Shown piece after piece: positions 24,637-31,521 of a DNA stretch of 47,099 bases. Source of the stretch: Terriglobia bacterium (GTDB lineage: Bacteria; Acidobacteriota; Terriglobia; Bryobacterales; Bryobacteraceae); contig RGPS01000019.1 in the NCBI GenBank assembly GCA_010084195.1, forward strand, positions 1 through 47,099. The letters are read 5' to 3'. A program made the position numbers and the translations under genes. Positions within the stretch are counted from its first letter, which is position 1, and each line of letters opens with the position of its first letter. Under the pieces are notes generated by a model that saw only the letters and a list, made by a program, of their open reading frames with translations, did no database searches and was not told where the DNA came from.

Positions 24637-25083
24637 ATGACAACTGAAGAAATACGGGAATTGATTCAACTCGTCTCCGACACCGGAATCACCGAGCTGG
24701 AAGTTCAACGCGGGGAGAATCGGGTTCGGATTTCGGTGGCCACAACCACCAATGTTGTGGTTCCGCAGGCGGTCGCCCACATGCCCGGTGCTGTTTCCGC
24801 GCCGAAGGCTGATTCCCCCCCCTCGGTGAAGACACCGGATTCCCTGGTGTACGCTAAGTCCCCGATTGTGGGTACGTTCTATGGCTCGGCCTCCCCGGAA
24901 TCGGAACCTTTCGTCAAAATCGGCGAACATGTCACCCCGGGCAAAGTTCTCTGCATCATCGAATCGATGAAGCTGATGAACGAAATTGAAGCCGACGTTG
25001 CGGGCATTGTGGAAAGCAAGCTCGTTCAGAACGGCCAGGCTGTCGAGTACGGAGAGTCCCTCTTTGGCATCCGGCCTCTTTAG
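24637..25083 (+). CDS. accB: Biotin carboxyl carrier protein of acetyl-CoA carboxylase
   Basis: 148-aa carrier that holds the biotin cofactor for malonyl-CoA synthesis. The C-terminal biotinyl domain has [12 protein letters not shown], with the biotinylated lysine at K112, and the methionines on either side of it that the ligase recognises. The middle is a proline/alanine linker. The N-terminal helix binds AccC. It starts 24 nt after tig and overlaps accC by 20 nt. AccA and AccD are not in the window. Confidence 0.95.
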   Translation: MTTEEIRELIQLVSDTGITELEVQRGENRVRISVATTTNVVVPQAVAHMPGAVSAPKADSPPSVKTPDSLVYAKSPIVGTFYGSASPESEPFVKIGEHVTPGKVLCIIESMKLMNEIEADVAGIVESKLVQNGQAVEYGESLFGIRPL

Positions 25084-26413
25084 AAAAGTCCTGATCGCCA
25101 ACCGCGGTGAGATCGCCCTCCGGGTCATCTGCGCGTGTCGTGATCTGGGCATCCCCACTGTAGCCGTCTACTCGGAAGCCGACCGCAACAGCCTTCCCGT
25201 GCGTTTTGCCGACCAGGCCATTTGTATCGGTCCGGCCCGCAGTGCGCGTAGCTACCTCGACATTCCCTCCATCATCAGCGCAGCCGAAATCACCAATGTG
25301 GACGCTATCCACCCTGGTTACGGCTTCCTCAGTGAGAACGCGGGCTTCGCGGAAGTTTGCCGCGATTCGGGCATCAAGTTCATTGGTCCAAAGCCGGAAG
25401 TGATCTCGTCCATGGGCATTAAAGAACGTGCCCGGGCCATCATGAAGGATTACGGCGTTCCCATCCTGCCCGGCTCTCCTGGCGTGCTCTCCGGTCCGGA
25501 AGAAGCCGAGGAACTGGCCGAAAAAATCGGCTACCCGATCATCCTCAAGGCCTCGGCCGGCGGTGGCGGACGCGGTATGCGCATCGTCAACGAACGCTCC
25601 GAACTCGCCAACATGCTTTCGCAGGCGCAGCAGGAAGCGGGTGCGTCATTCACCAGTGCTGACGTTTACCTCGAAAAATACATCGGCGCTCCCCGCCACA
25701 TCGAATTCCAGTTGCTGGCCGATGAGCATGGCAACGTGGAAATTCTCGGTGAGCGCGAGTGCAGTATCCAGCGCCGCCACCAGAAGCTGCTCGAAGAGAG
25801 CCCGTCCCCCGCGTTACGCCCCGAAGTGCGCGAACGTGTTTCGGCCAAACTGAAGGAAGCCATCAAGGCCATCGGCTACAGCAATGCCGGTACCGTTGAA
25901 TTCCTGATGGATGAAAAGGGCGATCTGTACTTTATCGAAGTCAACGCCCGCATTCAGGTGGAACACCCGGTTACCGAAGCCGTCACTGGTGTCGATCTGG
26001 TGAAGGCGCAGATTCTGATTGCTGCGGGCCAGACGCTCCCCGAAATTCTGGGTGGACCCATTGTGCCGCGCGGCCATGCAATCGAGTGCCGTATCAACGC
26101 GGAACACCCGGTGACCTTCGCCCCCAGCCCCGGTCGCATTACCGGCCTGAGTCTCCCCGGCGGTATCGGTATCCGTGTCGATACGCACGCCTATCAGGAC
26201 GGCATCATCCCGCCGTACTACGATTCGCTGGTTGCCAAGCTGATCGCCCATGGCCGGGACCGGACGGAAGCGATTCAGCGCATGAAGCGTGCTTTGGACC
26301 TGTTCGTCATCGAAGGCATCCACACCTCCATCCCCCTGCACAAACGGATCCTCAACGAACAGGATTTCGTAGACGGAAACTTCGACACCAACTTCATTAA
26401 ACGCTGGATGTAG
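25064..26413 (+). CDS. accC: Biotin carboxylase subunit of acetyl-CoA carboxylase
   Basis: 449 aa, the typical length of AccC. It carboxylates the biotin on AccB using ATP and bicarbonate. Seen are the N-terminal [16 protein letters not shown], the glycine-rich ATP-grasp loop [14 protein letters not shown] and the catalytic [14 protein letters not shown]. The start is TTG at 25064, inside the accB reading frame; a GGAGAG ribosome site (25051-25056) is 7 nt upstream and no other start fits the family N-terminus. Synthesis of the two subunits is therefore likely coupled. A terminator follows at 26456. Confidence 0.95.
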   Translation: MASGLFRKVLIANRGEIALRVICACRDLGIPTVAVYSEADRNSLPVRFADQAICIGPARSARSYLDIPSIISAAEITNVDAIHPGYGFLSENAGFAEVCRDSGIKFIGPKPEVISSMGIKERARAIMKDYGVPILPGSPGVLSGPEEAEELAEKIGYPIILKASAGGGGRGMRIVNERSELANMLSQAQQEAGASFTSADVYLEKYIGAPRHIEFQLLADEHGNVEILGERECSIQRRHQKLLEESPSPALRPEVRERVSAKLKEAIKAIGYSNAGTVEFLMDEKGDLYFIEVNARIQVEHPVTEAVTGVDLVKAQILIAAGQTLPEILGGPIVPRGHAIECRINAEHPVTFAPSPGRITGLSLPGGIGIRVDTHAYQDGIIPPYYDSLVAKLIAHGRDRTEAIQRMKRALDLFVIEGIHTSIPLHKRILNEQDFVDGNFDTNFIKRWM

Positions 26414-26455
26414 CTGTCCACCGTTCCAATCTGAACCGTCAGCCCCAACTTGAAA

Positions 26456-26490
26456 CGCCTCTCTGGAACATTCCACGGGAGGTGTTTTTT
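26456..26490 (+). terminator. Rho-independent terminator after accC
   Basis: Stem 26456-26463 with 26477-26484 (two G-T pairs), capped by a second 4-bp stem (26464-26467 with 26472-26475, ACAT loop, one bulged C), then six T. It ends the tig-accB-accC transcription unit. Confidence 0.8.
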
Positions 26491-26671
26491 CATGTTGTTG
26501 ATTCTAAAGCTCCGGAAGTTTGGCGCGACAAGTGCCTTAAGAGAGTCGTGCCGAGCACAAAATATAGGCTCAGACAGCGGCGAGAAAACAACCTTCAACT
26601 CTCCTCCTTCCAGTTCTAACCTCCCAAATCAAACCTCAGTCACCCTCCCCAAATCCTCCTCTCGCCGCTCT

Positions 26672-26699
26672 CTGAGCCTGGAATTACCTCCAGGCTCAG
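26672..26699 (-). terminator. Strong hairpin just after the permease-like gene
   Basis: A perfect 11-bp stem (26672-26682 with 26689-26699, loop of six) starts 2 nt past the stop of the minus-strand membrane gene. No U-tract follows on either strand, so it may be a weak or bidirectional terminator, or an mRNA 3' stabiliser. Confidence 0.5.
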
Positions 26700-26701
26700 T
26701 C

Positions 26702-27460
26702 CTATTTCAATCGCGCCAAACTCGCCTGCCGGAACAGCAGCCCTGACGCAGTGAATAGTGCCACAAAAATACCGTGCAGCACTGCCACACTCCGCATCGG
26801 CCCCGAAGGTGCGTCCCACGGCAGCGTCACGGCAACCACTCCCACCAAAGCCAGCGCTGCAGCCATCGCGAACAACGTTCGAGCCATCCCCCGCGCTTCC
26901 AGTCGCACCAGCCACGCCCCCACGCCCCCCACAGCGAGCACCCCGAAATAGACGAAGTTCACCGGATTGTCCGACTCCGAGAGATGGACCATGCTCCCCC
27001 ATCCCAGCACGAATCCAGCCACCAGCGCCAATCCCACACCTGCCTTGTACGCCCACGCACCCATATGTCTCGCGATCAGTGCATATGCCAGCGCCGTTCC
27101 GAAGAACATAATATACGCGAAGACAAAGCCCCCCACACCCCAGTGCCAATCGTCCACCATCTGCGATGCCACCAGCGGCACCATCAAAAGGCCCAGCGCC
27201 ACCAGAGCCGCCCGCAGCAACGTGTTTCCCGTTTGTGACATATGACTCACGTTCTCCCTGACAATTCCCACCGACGTCTCAAAAAAGATCCGCAGCGAGA
27301 GCCCGAATACGTCCCGCCCGGCGTCCCGGTATTCCCGGCACAGATCGTGAAATGTCTGCACCATCCCCTCGCCGAACCGCTCCCGGAACGGCTGTGGATA
27401 CAACCGCAGCAGCCGCGAATACCACGTCCGGTAGCGCTGGCCCGCCCCGTTAGTGGCCAT
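26702..27460 (-). CDS. PadR-linked multi-pass membrane protein (permease-prefix-like N-terminus)
   Basis: 252 aa. The first 50 residues (YRTWYSRLLRLYPQPFRERF, then GEGMVQTFHDLC) match the cytoplasmic prefix found on acidobacterial permeases encoded next to PadR regulators. About six hydrophobic helices follow, with no MacB-like periplasmic domain and no ATPase partner. It starts at the ATG complementary to 27458-27460, overlapping the padR end by 11 nt, so the two are co-transcribed. Role unknown; an exporter fragment or stress sensor is possible. The upstream extension of this frame is inside padR and is not used. Confidence 0.75.
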   Translation of the reverse strand: MATNGAGQRYRTWYSRLLRLYPQPFRERFGEGMVQTFHDLCREYRDAGRDVFGLSLRIFFETSVGIVRENVSHMSQTGNTLLRAALVALGLLMVPLVASQMVDDWHWGVGGFVFAYIMFFGTALAYALIARHMGAWAYKAGVGLALVAGFVLGWGSMVHLSESDNPVNFVYFGVLAVGGVGAWLVRLEARGMARTLFAMAAALALVGVVAVTLPWDAPSGPMRSVAVLHGIFVALFTASGLLFRQASLARLK

Positions 27461-27797
27461 ACGACAAACGTCCTTCCGCCACAGCCACCACCCCGCGATA
27501 ACGTCCCAGCTCCGCTTCCAGCGCCGCACGCCCCGCACCTGTAAGCGCGTAGTAGATTCGCCGCTCGTCGTCCATCTCCGGATCAACCCGCTTATCGCTC
27601 TCCCGAATCAGCCCGGCCTCCATCATCCGTCCCATTGACCCATACAGAGTCCCCGGGCCCATCTTCGTCTTGCCCTGCGAGTCCGCTTCTACCTGTTTCA
27701 TGATTCGGTACCCGTGCAGATCCCCTGCTGAAAGCGCCAGCAGGATGTGCAGCACTGCGGGAGTCAGCGGAGCCTGGACTGTGTTCATCAGCGCCAT
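27450..27797 (-). CDS. PadR-family transcriptional regulator
   Basis: 115-aa winged-helix repressor. The PadR core is clear: LTPAVLHILLALSAGDLHGYRIMK, seen as two adjacent blocks, then GPGTLYGSMGRMMEAGLI and RRIYYALTGAGRAALE. Starts at 27797 or, nine bases later, at 27788 are both possible. A perfect palindrome with a strong promoter lies just upstream, so it very likely represses itself and the overlapping membrane gene. The PadR ligand cannot be told. Confidence 0.92.
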   Translation of the reverse strand: MALMNTVQAPLTPAVLHILLALSAGDLHGYRIMKQVEADSQGKTKMGPGTLYGSMGRMMEAGLIRESDKRVDPEMDDERRIYYALTGAGRAALEAELGRYRGVVAVAEGRLSYGH

Positions 27798-27804
27798 GAT
27801 TAAA

Positions 27805-27832
27805 AATATATCCGTAACGGATACATTGTCAA
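27805..27832 (-). promoter_or_regulatory. padR promoter with embedded 15-bp operator
   Basis: On the minus strand, -35 TTGACA (27832-27827), 16-nt spacer and -10 TATATT (27810-27805). The palindrome TATCCGTAACGGATA (27809-27823, central A) fills the spacer. Transcription should start about at the ATG of 27797, giving a leaderless message or a short leader for 27788. The palindrome also lies 63 nt before the divergent gene at 27886. Confidence 0.8.
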
Positions 27833-27885
27833 GGCCCGCCGCCTGGCACGCTGAACCGGAACAGCTGCCGCTATATGATGTCCAC

Positions 27886-28683
27886 GTGGCTCAGTCTTTC
27901 CGAACACGCTGGCGTTTACCCTTGGAACACGGTGCGTGGGGGATGCTCTACATCCCCATGCTCCTCGGTTTCCTCGTAGGGCGGACCTGGTCCTGGAACA
28001 TCCTCACCCTCTTCCTGGCGGCGACTGGTTGTTTCCTCGGTCGCAGCCCTCTGCTCGCCTGGGCCCGCGCCGTTCGCTGGCAGAAGCCCATTGGTGACGC
28101 CCGCCAACTCAGCCTCATCTACCTGGGAGTCGGCGGCGCAGCCGGCCTCTACCTCCTCGTCGCCAGAGAGATGTGGTTTCTCGCGCCCATGGCCGGGATC
28201 GCTGCCATCGTCCTCGGCCTCAACACCTGGCAAGGGATGCTCCGCGAGGACCGCACCATCCTCGGCGAAGTCACCGCGATTCTGGGCATGACCATGACGG
28301 CGCCCGCTGCCCTATACGCGACCACCGACCGCTTCGATTCTCTCCTCGCCATCCTTTGGCTGGAGTGTATTCTCTACTTCGCCAGCAGCGTCTTTTACGT
28401 GAAAATGCGCGTTCTGGCCGCCCACGAAAAAGTCCCCGGTTCGGCTGCCCGGGCTCGAACAACCTGCCTCCAATACCATGCTTTTCTGCTGATTACAGTC
28501 GCGATCCTCGCCGTCCTCCGCCTCGTGCCCCCACCCGCTGCGCTTGGCTTCCTTCCCGTCATCGGTCGAGCGTTCTGGTTCGCCGCCCGCCCCCGGAAAA
28601 TCCTGAATCTCAAACAAATCGGCTGGGCCGAAGTCGCCTTCTCGGTCATCTTTCTCGCAACCGTCGGTGGCTTTACGCACTAA
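27886..28683 (+). CDS. YwiC-like multi-pass membrane protein
   Basis: 265-aa integral membrane protein with about eight hydrophobic segments. The N-terminal LPLEHGAWGMLYIPMLLG motif and the following RSPLLAWARA stretch are characteristic of the YwiC-like family, whose function is not known. The frame is open upstream through the padR region, but GTG at 27886 gives the usual N-terminus; two ATGs just upstream are out of frame. It is divergent from padR and could share its operator. Confidence 0.82.
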   Translation: MAQSFRTRWRLPLEHGAWGMLYIPMLLGFLVGRTWSWNILTLFLAATGCFLGRSPLLAWARAVRWQKPIGDARQLSLIYLGVGGAAGLYLLVAREMWFLAPMAGIAAIVLGLNTWQGMLREDRTILGEVTAILGMTMTAPAALYATTDRFDSLLAILWLECILYFASSVFYVKMRVLAAHEKVPGSAARARTTCLQYHAFLLITVAILAVLRLVPPPAALGFLPVIGRAFWFAARPRKILNLKQIGWAEVAFSVIFLATVGGFTH

Positions 28684-28702
28684 CCCCGCCCCGCGCCTGA
28701 TC

Positions 28703-28708
28703 TATACT
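28703..28708 (+). promoter_or_regulatory. Putative -10 box TATACT before the small exported-protein gene
   Basis: TATACT ends 8 nt before the GTG at 28717, with no ribosome site between. It is another near-leaderless arrangement. Confidence 0.4.
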
Positions 28709-28716
28709 GAATTCCA

Positions 28717-29025
28717 GTGCGCCCCCGCCGTCTGCTTTCGAAAGTTGTAGCCGCCGCCTTCCTCCTGATGGCGATGCAGCAACTCGTCGCCGTCCCCGTC
28801 GTTCGGGAGTCGGCACGTATCGAACAGCGGCTCGCCCGCACCTCCACCCGTCTCAAGTGGCGCGAGGTCGTTCCTGCACCAGCCGTCGCCGAACTGCCCG
28901 AACTCGCCGCCGTACTCCCCCTCCTCCACCCCCCGTCTGGCAGCCGTAATCCAGCGGGATGCAACTGGTCTGCCCGTAATATGCCCATACCCCTGGGCCA
29001 GAGGACACATGAACCGTTTTTTTAA
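28717..29025 (+). CDS. Small exported hypothetical protein upstream of the secA-like gene
   Basis: 102 aa, not recognised. The N-terminus is basic then hydrophobic (RRLLSKVVAAAFLLMAMQQLV), an uncleaved anchor or signal peptide. The rest is rich in proline, alanine and arginine, with AELPELAAVLPLLHPP. Third positions are strongly G/C, as in a real gene. It overlaps the start of the SecA-like ATPase by 17 nt, so translation may be coupled; it might be a partner or substrate of that ATPase. This link is inference from position only. Confidence 0.55.
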   Translation: MRPRRLLSKVVAAAFLLMAMQQLVAVPVVRESARIEQRLARTSTRLKWREVVPAPAVAELPELAAVLPLLHPPSGSRNPAGCNWSARNMPIPLGQRTHEPFF

Positions 29026-31159
29026 AGCTCTTTTTCCGCGCCGTGACGCGGATGGTATTTCCCTGACCCGCATCAATCAGATGCGCGCCGAATGCACCAA
29101 TCTCTCCAATCCGGACCTCCGGCAGGCCTATAACACCGCCCCCGACGTTGAAACTGTCATCGCCCTGGCCGCCGTTGCGGCCGAACGCACACTGGGCCAG
29201 CGAATGTTCGATGTCCAGCTCCGCGGCGCTCTCGCCCTCTGCCGCGGCAGTATTGCAGAGATGCAAACCGGCGAGGGCAAGACCCTTACAGCTGTCCCCG
29301 CTGTCCTCTGGCTCGCCCGATCCAGACAGGGTTTACACGTGATGACCGTCAACGACTATCTCGCCACCCGAGATGCCGAATGGATGGGCCCCGTCTACCG
29401 CCTCCTCGGCCTCACTTGCGGTAGCATTCGCCAGGGTCTCTCCCCCGAAGCCCGCCGCGCCGCCTACGCCTGCGACATCACCTACGCCACTGCCAACGAA
29501 ATCGGCTTCGACCATCTCCGCGACCAGGTCGCGCTCCATCCTGACGACCGTGTCCAGCGTGGTTTCGCCGCAGCTCTCGTCGACGAGGCCGATTCCATCC
29601 TCATCGATGAAGCCCGCATCCCCCTCGTCATCGCCGGAGGTGAAGAAACCGAAGGCGACCTCGTTCTCCGCGCCGACCGTCTGGTCCGCGAATTCGCCAA
29701 AGGTCTCGACTACCGAATCGAGGAGCACGGGCGCAACGTCACCCTCACCGACGACGGCATTCACCACGCCGAAACCCGTCTCGGCTGCGGCAACCTTTTC
29801 GCCGAAGAAAACCTCGAAGCCCTCACCACCGTGCAGGACGCCCTCCATGCCCACGCTCTCCTGCATCGCGACATCGACTACCTCATCAAAGACGGCCAAA
29901 TCGAATCTGTGGATGAATTCAAAGGCCGCATCGCGCAGGACCGTCGCTGGCCCGCCGGCCTCCACACTGCCGTGGAAGTAAAGGAAGCCGCCGCCGTCAA
30001 ATCACAGGGCCGCATCTTCGGCTCCATTACCCTCGAAAACCTCCTCGCCCTCTACTCACATCTCTGCGGCATGACCGGCACCGCAGCCACCCAGGCGAGC
30101 GAATTCGCCGAGATCTTCAACCTGGCCGTCGAGGTCATCCCGCCCAATCGGCCCATGATCCGCGTCGACTATCCCGACTCGGTCTACCGCACCAAAAACG
30201 AGAAACACTACGCCCTCCTCGAAGAAATCCGAACCGTGCATGCCACCGGTCGTCCCATCCTCGTCGGTACCGCTTCCGTTGCCGAATCCGAACACCTCAG
30301 CTGGCTGTTAGGGTGCATATCTGGTAATGACGTGCCCCACAACGTCCTCAACGCCCGCGACGAAGAGCGCGAAGCCACGCTGATTGCTAACGCCGGAGAG
30401 CGCGGGGCCGTCACCATCTCCACCAACATGGCCGGACGGGGCACCGACATCTGCCTCGGCCCTGGAGTCGCCGAACTCGGCGGACTCCACGTTATCGGCA
30501 CCAACCGCCACGAAGCCCGTCGCATCGATTTTCAGCTCCGGGGCAGGGCCGGCCGACAGGGCGACCCTGGCACCTCCCGCTTCTTCGTCTCGCTCGAAGA
30601 TGACATCGTGCAGCGCTACGGCCAGGCCCTCAGCGGCGGCGAGCACTTCATTCCGGCGGACCAGATGCAGGCTCTCGCCACGCCCGAAGGCGTCCAGCGA
30701 GTCGTCGAGGGTAAGAACCTCGAAATCCGCCTCTTCCTCCGCAAATACGAAAGTTCCGTCGAAGGCCAGCGCCAAATGCTTGCCACCCGCCGCGAAGAGA
30801 TCCTGCATTCCGACCTCCCACCCTTCGAACGAATGGTCTCTCTCCGCACCATCGACGACGAATGGTCGAACCACCTCAGCGAAGTCACCGAACTCCGCTC
30901 GGGAATCCAGTGGGTAGCCTGGGGCGGTCGCGATCCGCTCCACGAATACCTCCGCCTCGTCCACCGCATGTATGAGGAGATGATGGCTGGCCTCGACGCC
31001 GAGATCGAACGCCGCATCGAGGAAGCCCGCGAAACAGGCCTCGACCCGTCTCAGCGGGGCTCCACCTGGACCTACCTCACCACCGATAATCCCTTCGGCA
31101 GCCTGACCGACCGAATCCGTAAAGGCCTGGTGGCGAAGGCAAAATCCCTGTTCTCCTGA
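29009..31159 (+). CDS. SecA-like preprotein translocase ATPase, short C-terminus (possible SecA2)
   Basis: 716 aa, shorter than the usual 840-950 of housekeeping SecA. NBD1 has the Walker A motif GEGKT at 88-92 and D192-E-A-D195 followed by DEARIPLVIAG. A preprotein cross-linking domain follows (about 220-350), then NBD2 with TNMAGRGTDI and the arginine-rich RGRAGRQGDPG. Helical scaffold parts end near residue 670. The usual C-terminal linker and zinc-binding CxCxxxxxC/H motif are absent; instead the protein ends in a tail rich in G, T, K and aromatic residues (WTYLTTDNPFGSLTDRI, then KGLVAKAKSLFS). It may be an accessory SecA2 or the sole SecA in reduced form. Two extra copies of this tail follow downstream. 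Confidence 0.88.
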   Translation: MNRFFKALFPRRDADGISLTRINQMRAECTNLSNPDLRQAYNTAPDVETVIALAAVAAERTLGQRMFDVQLRGALALCRGSIAEMQTGEGKTLTAVPAVLWLARSRQGLHVMTVNDYLATRDAEWMGPVYRLLGLTCGSIRQGLSPEARRAAYACDITYATANEIGFDHLRDQVALHPDDRVQRGFAAALVDEADSILIDEARIPLVIAGGEETEGDLVLRADRLVREFAKGLDYRIEEHGRNVTLTDDGIHHAETRLGCGNLFAEENLEALTTVQDALHAHALLHRDIDYLIKDGQIESVDEFKGRIAQDRRWPAGLHTAVEVKEAAAVKSQGRIFGSITLENLLALYSHLCGMTGTAATQASEFAEIFNLAVEVIPPNRPMIRVDYPDSVYRTKNEKHYALLEEIRTVHATGRPILVGTASVAESEHLSWLLGCISGNDVPHNVLNARDEEREATLIANAGERGAVTISTNMAGRGTDICLGPGVAELGGLHVIGTNRHEARRIDFQLRGRAGRQGDPGTSRFFVSLEDDIVQRYGQALSGGEHFIPADQMQALATPEGVQRVVEGKNLEIRLFLRKYESSVEGQRQMLATRREEILHSDLPPFERMVSLRTIDDEWSNHLSEVTELRSGIQWVAWGGRDPLHEYLRLVHRMYEEMMAGLDAEIERRIEEARETGLDPSQRGSTWTYLTTDNPFGSLTDRIRKGLVAKAKSLFS

Positions 31160-31184
31160 ACCATGAAATACGGAGTGCGAATAC

Positions 31185-31313
31185 GTGACAGGCCTCGATC
31201 CATCGCGGCGCGGCTCCACATGGACGTACCTCACCACCGACAACCCCTTCGGCAGCCTCACCGACCGCATCCCCAAAGGCTTGGTAGCCAAGGCCAAATC
31301 CCTCTTCTCCTGA
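31185..31313 (+). pseudogene. Second copy of the secA-like 3' end
   Basis: From 31188 the DNA encodes the same final 41 residues as the SecA-like protein, ending in its own TGA at 31311. Only two residues differ (Q to R and R to P), while about 15 codons differ silently. The reading frame differs from that of the gene itself, and a GTG at 31185 could start a 42-residue peptide. It is probably the remnant of a former second gene copy, but a translated micro-ORF is possible. Confidence 0.8.
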
Positions 31314-31322
31314 ATCGCGAGA

Positions 31323-31481
31323 CGCGACGCCGAGATCGAACGGCGCGTCAACGAAACCGGCATCGCTCCGTCACAACGTGGCTCCACCCGGACCTATCTG
31401 ACCATCGACAATCCCTTCCGAAGCCTGACCGACCGCATCAGCAAAGGCCTGGTGGCGAAGGCAAAATCATTATTCGCTTAA
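31323..31481 (+). pseudogene. Third, more diverged copy of the secA-like 3' end
   Basis: Encodes RDAEIERRVNETG and then the same tail as the SecA-like protein, ending in TAA at 31479. It extends further 5' than the second copy, lacks two or three codons there and carries about nine amino-acid changes, including the loss of tryptophan in the WTYL motif. A stretch of 26 nt in the AKAK region (about 31443-31468) is identical to the first copy, unlike the second. No start codon with a ribosome site is seen. Confidence 0.78.
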
Positions 31482-31521
31482 GGCGGGAATAATAGCCGGG
31501 GCGTGGGGATGTATATGCCGT

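Noticed and set aside
26450-26746. 98-codon frame after accC
   Set aside because: It runs through the accC terminator and into the convergent gene; serine-rich low-complexity translation.
31163-31492. 109-codon frame spanning both secA tail copies
   Set aside because: It reads the duplicated tails in a frame other than the homologous one, giving an arginine/histidine-rich product.
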